Positions 47,580 to 59,247 of a stretch of 64,000 nucleotides of DNA are shown here, piece after piece. Made by a program: the position numbers and the translations under genes. The DNA is taken from assembly GCA_022393335.1 (NCBI GenBank), contig JAJEKB010021383.1, forward strand, positions 48,007 through 112,006, written 5' to 3'. The notes beneath the pieces were generated by a model. That model saw nothing but the letters and a program-made list of their open reading frames with translations, had not been told where the DNA came from and did not search any database. The DNA is from Macrotrachela quadricornifera (lineage: Eukaryota; Rotifera; Eurotatoria; Philodinida; Philodinidae). Position 1 is the first letter of the stretch. Each line of letters opens with the position of its first letter.

Positions 47580-49411
47580 TAAAATGATGTTAGTTAATGT
47601 AACACTAATGCTAAATTTGAAAACCTAACTATAGCCAAGCGTCCATCATAGAACTCTGCGGCATACAGTCGAAAATGATACAAGACTTACCTTGAATACC
47701 CTTGTGTATCTGGCGCAATTGTCAAAGGTTTAATTTTGTTTACTGATTGAGAATAAAGATCGATTTGTGTATTGAAAAAATTTGCTTCTATTCACCGAAT
47801 TGACGCTTGGATACTAGAAAGTTTGCTTTATTTGTAATACAAAGTAGACAGAATTACTTTGAAGTAGTCTTACTTTGGAGAAGTCACTAAAAGCCACTTA
47901 CTCATCTCTGTTTTATATGTAAATTTTATATTTACACAGCAAACAAAACCATCACTGTTTATACTAATGAGACCAATTTCACCGCAAAAAAAAGTAATAC
48001 TCTTACATTACTTAATGCAACTCTATTGTTGTAAAATTACGGACATTTTTTTTGAGGAATTTATTGAGAAACAAACATTCTTAAGACTAATAGTCAAAAC
48101 TTCTAAGTGCTATTTATGAGAAGAAAAGGACGAAAGTTATTTGATGATTTCATGTGTACAAAGAGGGTCTTTTTCATTTTAGATCTCCTGTTTCAATTTA
48201 TAAATCGATTGATCTTTTACTCGAAATGCAATCATGTAAGAATGAATTAGTTGTTGAACAAATAGTTGTTATTTTCTTAGTAATTAATAATCTCTCAGCG
48301 ATGTGTTGATTTCTAGAGAACATGATAAATCTGTATGATGTTTCTTTAAACCATAATTCAAACTTCTATAATCTAACTGATCACATTAAAACTGATGAAA
48401 ACAATTTACTTCTATTTGAAAGACTTTTTTTAATAAGTTAGTCAATTTTCTACTGTTCTAGCGATGAGATAGGATACTGGATTATCGAACAGTTCATTTT
48501 CTAGTAGTCTGACACTTTTCTATGTTTTGGCTTAATGAAAGACCTCTATTATCCGAGATATTAAATCGAATAATAATCATTGAAGTAGGGATATATCGTG
48601 TTCGAATAGCTCACGTCGGATTCAGACAGACCCAAAATGTAGCAATGGCTGGATTCCGTCAATTCTGAACTTTTGAAATGTTCTCATCTTTATTATTCAT
48701 CAAACAATTAGATGTTAGTCACAAATAAAGAGAATCCTAAGAACTCACTGAATTTATAGAACTGGGGGTAAGACAGTTCAGTTCAGTTCTTTGAAACTGA
48801 ACTGAGCTGTCCAATTCCTAATAAAAACATGACGTTGTTGGCGCTGAACTATTGATTTTCAATGATCCTTTTCCATATGCTTCAAATAATCCTATGTTTT
48901 GGTTTGATAGTAATAGAGGCTTTTGGCAGAGTTTTTTTCTACATTGTCAAATCAAGACATACATCTGTTCGAAGCATATGGAAGAGTATCCTTGATAACC
49001 TTTAGATTGATCTGAACAAAACTATGTCTTATCCTCATAGTAGAGGGGAGGAGGTAGTCGTCTTCGAATGTGATTATTTAAGAGTTTTTTTTCTATCGTC
49101 CAATTAGATTTAAGAAGGGATTTTCTTCACTAGTGTGAGAATAAAACATGATGTTGTTCGCTCCAGTCTAGTGGTCATAGAGGATTCACTTCTAGATTGT
49201 CGAAACAATCATATGTTTTGGTCTTACAAAAATGGTGGAAAACTAACCTAGAAAAATTTCCATTGTTATTAGACCAATAGGTACGGTTGTTTGGACTAAT
49301 TGAAAATGGAACCCTGCTAACTCTTAAGTCGGTGAGGACAAGACTACATGCCTTCTTCAAAGTATGGGAGAAAATCCTTTTTTGAATCTGATTGACTAAG
49401 AGTTCTTCTCT
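47580..49411. other. Intergenic stretch with old repeats
   Basis: No gene. An inverted pair lies at about 48867-48995 (CCATATGCTTC against GAAGCATATGG, with matching flanks). GTTCAGTTCTTTGAAACTGAAC at about 48780 is a palindrome. Segments at 48828-48935 and 49147-49235 resemble each other directly (GTTGTT...ATATGTTTTGGT), so an unclassified repeat family is present. Confidence 0.4.
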
Positions 49412-49516
49412 TTCGGCGAATCGCAGTAGAGACCGAGTTTTCCTCATTCGGCGGATCGCAGTAGAGACCGAGTTTTCCTCATTCGGCGGATCGCAGTAGA
49501 GAACGAATTTTCCTCA
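49412..49516. repeat. 35-bp tandem repeat, three copies
   Basis: Copies start at 49412, 49447 and 49482 with TTCGGCGGATCGCAGTAGAG (first copy GCGAA) and end TTTTCCTCA. They differ by only a few bases, pointing to recent duplication. Confidence 0.85.
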
Positions 49517-50416
49517 CACTTCGAAGACATAACATACTGCGGTTCCTGCTGACTAGAAGGTTTTATGGGCACTTTTTAATATGGCCCAAAGAATACTATG
49601 ATTTCTCCTTTCAAACCCAGGTTCGTCCTCTACTATGAAGGAAAGCTGTCAAAACAAAAAATGACTCGGAATAATTCCATAAATGACTCTGAAAGATTCC
49701 GAATGATTCCATGAGTTCGGTGGGTTGCGTGAGCTTGGAGGATTCGTACTTGTGATTGATACATAAATGTTTCATGAATTATAGAGTCCCGAAGTCCTCA
49801 GGAATTCAGCATTCACGGAATCCAGGCACGTCTTGTGATTAAAGTTTGCTGAGAGTCTATACCTTTTGTATTAAAAAAATCATACGCTGAAGATAAAAAG
49901 CAGTAAAAAACGCCTGATGGTTTGAGAAAACGTTTGATAAAACCGTACAAGATTTGTCAATATTGTAAACGACTGGCATGAAATTGTCATTTCTCGTCAT
50001 ATTCTTACTAGACTGTTTTAAGTAAGGGGATAACTAATTTTCAGGATCTTTTCAATCCGTAAATATAAATAATATATCTTATTTTGTACAGCAATATTTA
50101 CTGTTAAAAGTTATAAGCTCTTTTAAAATGATTCAAAAAAGCTTTGAATGGTTCTTCGCAAAATGTATGTCTTTATTTATAATTTTTTATGATAGGAATC
50201 CCTTGAGGACTTAGCAATACTTTAATATTGTTCAAAAGTCATAAGAATTTTTACTTACTTCACTTAACTGAATTTTCTCTCTAAGATAAATGTATATTCA
50301 ATTTGACAATATAGACTTCAAACCTCTTCATACTGCTTTAGATGCAAAAATTTCTAATTAGTTAATATCATATGATCATCCATTAATGATTATATTTTGA
50401 AATTGATAAGTAGAAC
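49517..50416. other. Intergenic stretch
   Basis: No gene. Some short GATTCCGAATGATTCC-like words at 49660-49720 repeat weakly. Confidence 0.4.
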
Positions 50417-51013
50417 TGCAGGATGGTTCATAAGTTACCGATCAATCTTCTATGGTGAATAACTTTTGATAGGAACAAACTATAGATCAGAAGTTTTCAC
50501 CATTCGAAAGAGCGATGTTCAAACTATCGATCCATATAAAATTCAATAAAATGAAAGATGCTTATTCATAGAAACTTTTAAAGTAACCTTAGCTTTTTCA
50601 TGCATTTTCATTAATTTCAACAAGTATTTCGCCTCAAATTACGCTAAAAGGTAACTAAAATCGCCGAAATTTCGCCGTGAAACTATCGTTATTTTTCTAA
50701 GGTTCACTTGGAAGAAGAGGTCGACAGAATAATGCATGAAATAATAATTTTATAGTACGATCTAGGTGATTTTAGTAACATTTGGGCGTAATTTGAGACG
50801 AAGTAATCGTAGAAATTGATGAAAATACATGAAAAAAATGAGGTCATTTGAAAAGTTTTCATGAAAAAATACCTTTCATTTTATTGGATATTATATGGAT
50901 CGATAGTCTGAACATTGCTCTTTTGAATGGTGAAGACTTCTGATCTATATTTTGTTCCTACTAAAAGTTATTCACCATAAAAGAATGCTCGATAACTCAT
51001 GAATAATCCTGTA
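50417..51013. mobile_element. Foldback/MITE element, best-preserved copy of the TACAGGATG family
   Basis: The left tip TGCAGGATGGTTCATAAGTT and the inverted right tip TACAGGATTATTCATGAGTT bound 597 bp. The two halves (about 50417-50690 and 50750-51013) are inverted copies almost to the centre: GAATAACTTTTGATAGGAAC against GTTCCTACTAAAAGTTATTC. There is no coding capacity. It lies just upstream of the tetraspan gene at 51255 and might sit in its promoter or first intron. Confidence 0.75.
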
Positions 51014-51254
51014 TGATAATCATATATGCAACATTATTTATGTTTTTCTTTTATCGAACAATACACTAACATTATATCTTCAAGAGAGTTTAAGGTTATG
51101 AAGAATAGTTTGGGAGACGATTAGTTTACATCTAAAAACAGCAAATATTCTTGTCTTGTATCTACAGATTGAGAAATGTGATGATCGTGTAGATTTCGAT
51201 TTGCACATATGATATTAAAAATGTATAGTAAATCAATTTTTTTCTTAATTTAAG

Positions 51255-52973
51255 CTCCTATCGTATCATGCGCTGAATGTCCGTTCTGCAAAACGTATGT
51301 TCCTATTCCACCAAATATTCTGGCATCTTTAACTGTGCCACGTAATACAAACTATCAACCAAGTCCGGTATTTACCACCATGCCTTTAGAAAACAGTTTT
51401 CAAACAGGGAAAGTTTACCATAAGTCGCAACGGTTATTTACAACGCCACAACCAAGGAATGTAAGTAGCATACATGTGAACATTGCACAATAGTTATGTG
51501 ATATACTATCAAAGATATTCATTGTGACAGTTAACGAAATACTTTTTTTTGAGATACATTGCAAAACTTTTTGAATTTGCGTAATCTTAGGCTATTCTTA
51601 CTTTAAATGATCCAAGAATTTTGACCAGAGTGTTTAAAAAACTTTGTAGAATAAGGTGATCTATCTAGAAAAGAAGAAGTAAATATACTATATTGTATTT
51701 AGAACTTTTCGAGGCACATCGAATGATACATAGTAAATCGTTTTTTCAAAAGACTGAATGAATCAGAATCCATTAACTCATAGATGAATACACACCTACA
51801 CTGTACATTCACCTATGCTCATACCCATAAGATGGTTAACTCATCAAAATCTATACAAAATTATGTGTAAGAAAATTTCTTTTACAAATACTTTCGACTA
51901 ATAGCAAGAATCACAGTATTAGGTTACTTGTCATATTTGAATGTGAACGTGTAGTCGTCTATTAGGCAATTGATTCTAGTTTCTCCAACGTCTTATGAAT
52001 ACAAGATTTACTATGTACTATTCGACACATTTCTAAATAGATCATCTTTTTCGATAAAGTTCTTTAAATATTTTAGTCGAAATTTGTGAACCAACCTAAG
52101 TAGATATAATATTTAAAGATTGTCCAAGCATGATAGACTATTAATAATAGTAATAGTTCCATACAGTGATGACGAAAATTTTCGAAAGATTTTTTAAAAT
52201 ATCATCGTGATAATGATAGATCTTCGTCGGCATGGACATTTCAGTTTTTAATAAAGAGTATAAGAATACAAATTTTAATAATACTACTAGTGATAAAAAC
52301 TAGCTTATGAGGTTAACTTGACTTATGCATTAAAATTTAGCCTGTACGAAGAACAAATGCACCTGCACTTCCTCTCTCGGACTATGAGAATAGTTGGCGA
52401 TCAAAATTTTTGAAAATGCCTGTGCTTATTCTTGGTATTGTGGAAATAGTTTTAACAATACTTATCGTTATCCTGGAAATAACATCGTTAGCCTTGTCAA
52501 TATATTCAGCTACAGGTGCAGGTATTTGGTGTTCTATTTCATTTACAATAGCAGGTATTTCAACTATCCTGGTAGGCAAGTATATAAAAAAAAAGAATAC
52601 TATTCAATAAAATTAAATTGGACAAAATTTTTTTATTTCAGCAACGAAATGGGATCGAGCAAGATTTTGGGCAACGCGAGTTCTTATTGCACAATTAGTA
52701 TTGCTTGTATTCAGTTTTACTCTAATAGGAATTGTTGCCAGCTATGTTTCAGTTAATACCAGTGTTTCTTCTTTATATAGCACTGGTTATTCTTCAACAA
52801 ATTATGTAAGTAATTTCACAAGCAAATATCAAGTAATGCAAGCACAATTAGCATTTGTTATTCTTTTGATGCTCTGTGGTATTGCCTATGTGATTTTCTA
52901 TGCTGTTGTCACTTATTTGGCTCTTTGGAAACCATTTCATACACTCGATACACCTCATCTATTCCGTAAATGA
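51255..52973 (+). CDS. Tetraspan membrane protein with N-terminal CxxC motif (5' exon not found)
   Basis: Three exons are visible: 51255-51460, 52341-52575 and 52642-52973. Phases agree (1, 0, 1). The N-terminal exon codes for a cysteine knuckle (SCAECPFCKTYVP) and a Ser/Thr/Pro-rich cytosolic region. Then come four transmembrane segments: VLILGIVEIVLTILIVILEI, IWCSISFTIAGISTILV, VLIAQLVLLVFSFTLIGIV and FVILLMLCGIAYVIFYAVV, with a Ser/Tyr/Asn-rich loop before the last. The second intron uses a GC donor (GTAG|GCAAGT) with a normal CAG acceptor; only this choice keeps the frame. The first intron, 880 bp, is long for this genome. The start codon must lie in an upstream exon that I could not identify. 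Same general family as 42869-43700. Confidence 0.65.
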
Positions 52974-54446
52974 ACTAATATATACGAGATTTATCATAAA
53001 CTTTATTCTAACTATATTTTTAATGTGTGTTTCATTTCATGGATTCAGTTTTTTTAGAGCGAGTACGTTTTATTTCAATAAAGGTTTTTCGAAAAAATAG
53101 ATTACATATTTCACATGAAATTGATTGGATTGAAATAACTATTTTTCCAAATTAGGGATGCATCAGTCCAGTCCGACTGGTATCCAGTCATGACTAGATC
53201 ATCAAACATTAGAACGGTATCCTTGGATCCTCAAGTGCTATATTATGGAGGTTCCATCAGGTCCCGAAGTTCTATTTTGGGAGGGTACTTCTAGGTCCTT
53301 ATCTTCTATTATAGAGCAGTATGGATGTAACAATATCAATATGAGTCAATAGAAATTGGTTTTAGTATTGGCTGGTATCGGTATTGGTGTAGGGGCCGCT
53401 GGCTCCTCACGTCACCCATCAATATGATGCAAAACTGGCAATGGATTCGGATTTCTTGATTCAAAAACTTTCGATCAAACATTATGAAAAATCGTTATTC
53501 CCCAGACTGAAAGGATAGTGTCTAGAAAGCAAAATACACTTGTGTTTGTCCGTTTATCGGTAACACGGCCAAGATGACCATGATAACTATGGCACAAATG
53601 AGCATTTAATAACTACAGTTGGTCATGTGGACATGACTTATTTCATGTTGAAATTTCAATTTTTTTACAGAAATCCTTGTTTTCACTCTTTAGAAATAAC
53701 TAATGATGAAAAAAAAGTGGAATTAAAAAGAAAAAGAATTTTTTAATGAAAAATCCCTAAAAGGGATCTTGTCCTAATTTTTTTTCAAAAATTTTTTTAT
53801 TTAAAAAGCTAACAAATTATATATCATTCGATGCAGTTTTGTGCGCTGATTCTAAATATGATATGTGCACTGAATAAAAACTTTTCTTAATCGAGAAAAA
53901 TACGAAGCACCTGAAAAATCATGGTTTTTTCGAAAGCCTCCTGTATGGTCCAGGAACATTTGTGCTCACTGTGGTGCGAGAGGACATATGGAACAGCATT
54001 TTGGTAAAGTTTGAATAGGTTTCAAATTCAGGACTGGAGGAAGCGCTCATTTTACTAGTATAAAACATTTGGAAAAGCACTCGAAAAAAACAAAATTTTT
54101 TTCTCAGGAATCTTTAATAGTAATTGAACACTTTTTGTTTCATAAATCAGTAGTGGACATTATGCAAATTTATAATATATATTGTTTTTAGTTGTCACTT
54201 CAGCGGATTCTATGAAAAGAAAATATCCGTTATATAGATGGCGCTATCTTCAATTAGCTCATTTTTCATTCTACTTGGACTTTATAATAAACATTTTAAC
54301 GCCATTAAGTACTGCATAGTCCGAAGTATATTTAGCACTAATTGAATCTTGAAATAGTGCACTTTCGATTTTTCACCTAATATTCATCTGGTTGTCCACA
54401 GTGCCACTCTCACGTTGTTAAATTTCAGATTCAACCATTACCTCCC
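52974..54446. other. Intergenic stretch
   Basis: No gene supported. A more G/C-rich, repeat-like patch at 53155-53410 has GTCCAGTCCGACTGG and repeated TCTATTATAG/TCTATTTTGG words but no bounded element. Confidence 0.4.
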
Positions 54447-54812
54447 ATGGTGAATACATATCCTGATTGTTATTTACAAATTCGTCGTGATAAACAAACG
54501 ATCTTTGCCGATGTTGCCGAAGCAACAACAGTGGGATAATTAAAACAGATTATTGCGAATATTCTGAAAACCAATTCAAAAATAATTCGTTTAAAAGCAA
54601 AAGGAGTTGTTCTGGATATTGATGGTAAACATTTACTTGAATGTAGAATGACGACGAAGAATGCTCGATAACTAACACCATTTCAATTCGAATTTCTTCT
54701 GAAATTAGATGATAGAACATATGAAACAGAAGAAATTGTTCCATATACAACTGAACATAGTTCATCAACCGATGAACAACAACAAATGGACATATCGATA
54801 GATTCGAGATAA
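54447..54812 (+). pseudogene. Elongin-B-like pseudogene
   Basis: A single frame of 121 codons plus terminal TAA is interrupted by two stops (TAA after TTVG and TAA after TKNAR). It follows the elongin-B plan: a ubiquitin-like fold starting CYLQIRRDKQTIFADVAEAT, then LKQIIANILK, the LLECRMTTKNA turn, LTPFQFEFLLK and a C-terminal tail. Elongin B pairs with elongin C as an adaptor in transcription-elongation and cullin ligase complexes. There are no introns in this copy. An acceptor-like TTTCAG lies just upstream at 54423-54428, so an exon border is possible. Divergence and stops argue that it is dead. Confidence 0.7.
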
Positions 54813-54928
54813 ACTTCTTTTTTTCCTTTCTTTCTTTCTTCAACAGATCGATTTTATATACAATGAAAATATTGTTTGATATATTTCCATGCTTTTTTCT
54901 CACGAAAATGAGGATGAGAAACTTCATG

Positions 54929-55372
54929 TCAGATAACCAGAATTAAATAGCCCCATTGGAAAAGAATAATGGTGGGATAGACAACGATATTCCGAGAAAC
55001 CGATTGAAGACGACGAGTGTGAAGATATTTATATTTAAGAAAAATCATGAAAAAAAGCCGACCCAATACATGAATTAAATGAGAATAGAGAAGAGCTGTA
55101 CATGTCATGAGAAAAGCATAAACTCGAATAGAACATAGAGGTTGATTGAATGTTGCTCATTCTTCATAAAGAGCAAATATGCATAAAATAATATCAAAAA
55201 TACGATGAAAAGTCACAACAACACTTGTATTACATGTCAAGAGATTCGAAACTGTATTATGATATTGATTGAAGGATATGATCAAAATCGTTGTTGAACT
55301 AAGTACTAAGCCAATAATCGAAGAATCAAGAGAAATTGAAAAAATAATTTTAAACAGCCGATTTATCAACAT
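54929..55372 (-). pseudogene. Rhodopsin-like GPCR fragment
   Basis: One frame runs from about 55372 to a stop at 54929-54931 through another stop at 55157-55159. It contains two or three transmembrane helices and the signature LLTCNTSVVV followed, after the stop that appears to replace a Trp, by FNQPLCSIRVYAF and CTALLYSHLIHVLGRLFF, as in the large bdelloid class-A GPCR expansions. Only the first half of a receptor (about TM1-TM4) is present. Truncation and stops make it non-functional. It is adjacent to the elongin-B pseudogene on the opposite strand. Confidence 0.6.
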
Positions 55373-55655
55373 ATTCCTACAAAGTCTTCATTGAATATGA
55401 AAGCGTTTAAAAACAAGGCAGACTCGTCTCTATTACTCTCAGCTAAGCAGTGGAACTTGAAATCACTTTCGAAGAAGTTGACATACATAATTATCATAAG
55501 GATGATTATTTAATCCTCGCCAAGATAATTAATTAACCTGTACATTTAAGAATACAATGTTTAATCATATTTGCTTATGACTTCTACCTAGATCGTGATT
55601 GGAAAATTTTATTCGATATAAGAAAGTACAAAACAAATATAAAATCATAGGTTCA

Positions 55656-57407
55656 TTATTCATTTCGAAGGTTGAATGTGTGTTGAATGAAACGATAACA
55701 AGAATCTCTCATTCGTCTTGCATCCAACGGTGGACGAAAATCGTTCGCAGAACGTTTATATTGTATCAAATATTCTGGATAAGCTCGACCAGATTCATAT
55801 AAAATAAACTCACGATATTTCAGGACATCTCCACCATAAGCAATACTTTCGCCCATCACAGAATCATAAATATTTCCATCTGGTTTAAATGGTGGACGGC
55901 GTACACGATGCGCTTTTTCACCACAATATATTTTCTTATCATATTTCCTAGCAATGTGTATATCACCTAGCACAGCTCGATAGAGAATGATTGAAAAGAT
56001 CAAGTCTTCTTGATTTTTACATTTACATCCACCATCAGAGAATATTGAATTCAATCCACAACCAGGACATGGAATGTATTGATTGGATTTACTTGAATTC
56101 TCTGCCAGATAGAAACCACCACCAAACATTCCTTGTAAGCTTGATATTCGAGGATCATATCCGACAGTTAATAAAATTCGTGCTATTTTATTATTACATC
56201 CATGGAATAGCCAATACTCATTTGCTTCAGCATCAAGTAAAGGTGCTAATAATGGATATTCGTTCAAATATCTGGAACTCTCGCAAGTCGGTATACTATG
56301 TCCATTCTTTTCGATGACACTTTCCTAGAATATTCAAATTGATCGAGTGCTCAGTTCTTCGATAAAGATTATTTTTACTTTTTTGAAACAATATTCATGC
56401 CAAAGATTTTTATTATGTATTCGAGTAAGTTTAGTGATGATAAACTCTGTAGGATCTTTTCCGTTTATGGTTCCGTATTTGTCGTTATGCGTGCCAATGG
56501 TATCATTCACTAAAGCTTTGATGATGGTAAATTCCGGCGAGTCTATTCGAATATCAATTTCACGATAAGGTTCAACAAAAGCATTCAATCCCCAATAACT
56601 TGGTGCATCACGTCTGATTTCTAAGATTCGTTCTTTTTCTTTTTCTCGGCGTTCACGATAGTCTAACTCATCTGCTAGAGATCTCTCTAATTGTTGATGA
56701 TATCTGGCCATTTTATATAATTGAGCTTGCAACTTTTCATTTTCACGTTGTTGATATTGATACTTGTTTTGTAAGTCTGCAATAGATTCCTTATATTGTT
56801 GCATCGTCAGTTCAAGATGTTCTTGTAGTGTTTTTTCTCCTGATTTGTATTCAACAGTAGATGGAGGCAGCGGTGCTATTGGAATTTGTTGTAGTTGCTC
56901 ATCATCATGACTTTCTGTTTCGGATGGGGATTCATTTATAGAGCTAGTTCCGCTAAATGGATGAGAGTATTTCATAAAATGATACGGATTTTTTCTGTAG
57001 CAATCTTTGCCATATCTACATGGAATTTGTTGACTGGGTGATACACTAGGAGATGAAATTTGTACTTGTGGTTGTATGGAATGTTGATTTTCTTGAAAGG
57101 ATGAAAGTCTTGATTGTCTTTGATCGGAAGAGCCAGGTCCACCAGGATAAGAGGCTCTAATTGATAGATCATTTTGCACGTTTGACTCTTGTGTTAGAGA
57201 TTTTATAATGGATATAGGAGACATAATTGACAGTATTGTAGACCACCAAGTCGACTGCTTTCGCGTCGCAATATTCGCTGCTGAAGGTTCTTCTACAGTT
57301 GATTCATTTGTTTGGCTCGTTGAATGTTCCTCTTCTGAATGCACATAATGTGCACTTAGATTTGATTCTGATTCCGCACTGGGTGTAAATTTTGGGTAAG
57401 TAAACAT
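55656..57407 (-). CDS. PARP-family poly/mono-ADP-ribosyltransferase with PBZ zinc finger
   Basis: Two exons (56379-57407 and 55656-56324) separated by a 54-bp GT-AG intron give 565 residues. Residues 1-125 are Ser/Thr/Gln-rich and disordered. A PBZ (PAR-binding zinc finger) follows at about 131-153: PCRYGKDCYRKNPYHF, then KYSHP. A coiled coil (about 195-260) is rich in Q/E/R. The PARP catalytic domain (about 275-565) has the donor-site His in YWLFHGC, the Tyr in MFGGGFYLAENSSKSNQY and the catalytic-position Glu in YPEYLI, the H-Y-E triad of chain-forming PARPs. The C-terminal domain is closest in style to tankyrase-like or short PARPs. It would bind PAR through the PBZ and modify nearby proteins, perhaps in DNA-damage signalling, which is relevant to desiccation-tolerant animals (inference). 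Intact. Confidence 0.88.
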
Positions 57408-58195
57408 TGTGTTCTAATTTTTGATATCTAAAATAAGATAAATGTTTTTTTTTTTATAAATTAAAAAGAAAACATTCGGAAGAGAAAGAAGAAAATGAGT
57501 TTGAGTCGCTGCATAATATATGAGAAAATTTTATTTAAAGACAATGCATTTTTTGTTGTGTCACCATTTGATGTCATCATTTGATGTCATCATGATCAAC
57601 GAAAACTCATTATTATTATTATTAAAGAAGAGAAATAGAAATTTTTTTATCGATGACCTCATGTAATAACAAAACTACAATGGTTTTGTGCATGAATTTA
57701 CAGTCCTGATCAGTAAAGAGGTTTGTCTTTCTCTGATAGACTTTGTTCTCAGAAATTCGTACGCATTGTCTCGCCTCTTTTTACAGCATAATTAGGTAAT
57801 AGAAAGCATTTTGTGACGATGGTGTGTAATTGTTTATAGACAAAAGTAATAAAAAAAACACTTATCTGTGAGTATCTGTTTTATCAAAATGTGCAGTATA
57901 TATATCTTTTCTATCTCATTGAAGAACCAACTTGATTTTTTCCTTCAGACTGACTCATGAAAATATAGTATATCTTAAATCAACAAAAAAAGGTGTATCT
58001 ACTTTCTTATTCATTGATATCAAGTTGGAAGAATCCTTGTAAGCCATTCATACTTTGAAGCATTACGAGAGATGTTTATCTACTTGTATTTGATAGAAAT
58101 TCAGTGAGATTTAGAGACGTAACCAGAGATTGATAAATGAATTGTTATCCTATAAAATATATACTTAACAAAAGAGTTTATCTAAATATGTCTGA
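57408..58195. other. Intergenic stretch
   Basis: 5' flank of the PARP gene and spacer to the piggyBac element. A small direct repeat (CATTTGATGTCATCATTTGATGTCATC) is at about 57567-57593. No gene. Confidence 0.4.
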
Positions 58196-58199
58196 TTAA

Positions 58200-58836
58200 C
58201 CCTTTGGTTACGGAGCACGCATATATGCGTGTTGAACTTTTTACAAATGCCTCCGTCATTATAATATTATTTAGACTCGATTGACAAGACTTCTCTCTTT
58301 TCCTCTTATCTTGGGGATATTATTGCTTCATCGTCCCGCATTATATATGTGTATTCATGTGCTCTTTCCTGCGTTCTGATACGCCTGCTTCTCACATTCT
58401 ATCTCGTTCTAATGCTATTTAGAATGGAACATAAAAAACTACTCGGTTTGGCGATTTTCAAAGTGAACTGATTCGACAACAGATTGAAATATAGACTCAA
58501 CTCAAGACTCCAAATGGTCACCCGACTATCGGAGGTAATCCCATACGTCTTACTACACGTCATTTTCCATCTCTAGTTCCGTCAATGATACAGGAAAAAT
58601 TCCACAAAGATCTTGTATATTTTATAATCATATTAGCAGACGCAAGAAAAAGCATACCAATACACGTTAACAGTATGATGTTTGGAATTTTGGTCTTCGT
58701 ATGATAAGCTGTTTTAAACATTATTTTATTCTGAAACATTTCCAAATGCTTCTAATTATATGCTAATAAAATTCATTTCAGACTGTATGAAACGAGGAAA
58801 AAAAAATATCTTAAAAAAAATCTTGTAACCAAAGGG
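58200..58836 (+). mobile_element. Internally deleted piggyBac element with TTAA duplications
   Basis: TTAA at 58196-58199 and 58837-58840 flanks inverted ends CCCTTTGGTTAC. A subterminal palindrome, CACGCATATATGCGTG, lies just inside the left end. Inside, at about 58495-58593 on the plus strand, the frame PIRLTTRHFPSLVPS recalls the segment near the C-terminal end of piggyBac transposases (R-L-T-x-R-H-F). Most of the transposase is gone. This combination, TTAA target plus CCCTTTG tip plus transposase scrap, fixes the superfamily. Confidence 0.85.
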
Positions 58837-58840
58837 TTAA

Positions 58841-59247
58841 GATATTTCATATTGAATGAGAAATGATCTAATACATTGTAGTCATCATTTCATTGTTTTA
58901 TATTGATCATTTTACCCAATAGTTTTTCATGGCACACGCAAATTTCATTTGTTACTTTGAAAATCTTGATTATACTATGAATTGTTTTCATTGATCATCC
59001 ACCCTTACCCTCACCCTCCGCATCAAAATTTCAACAGAACAAATATCTCTTATCAGTTGTGTAGATAAAAGTTTGTCAAAAGAAATACGAATTACAGTTT
59101 TCATCAGTATGAATGCTATTCGCTTTAGTTTTCTTCTCAATCTAGTGACGATTGTTGAATCCTTGCGGTGCGTAGAACGATGTGCTTTCATTAAACTACC
59201 AACAAATACTACTATCTGTTTGAAAATAGAAGGCATCTCACGATTTT
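58841..59247. other. Spacer between transposons
   Basis: No gene. Frames on both strands overlap the start of the hairpin element and look random. CACCCTTACCCTCACCCTCC near 59000 is a short CCCT-rich run. Confidence 0.35.

Noticed and set aside
54550..54927. 125-codon minus-strand frame
   Set aside because: It is antisense to the elongin-B pseudogene and partly low-complexity.
58560..58745. 61-codon minus-strand frame inside the piggyBac element
   Set aside because: The plus strand carries the recognisable transposase remnant; the minus frame is its shadow.
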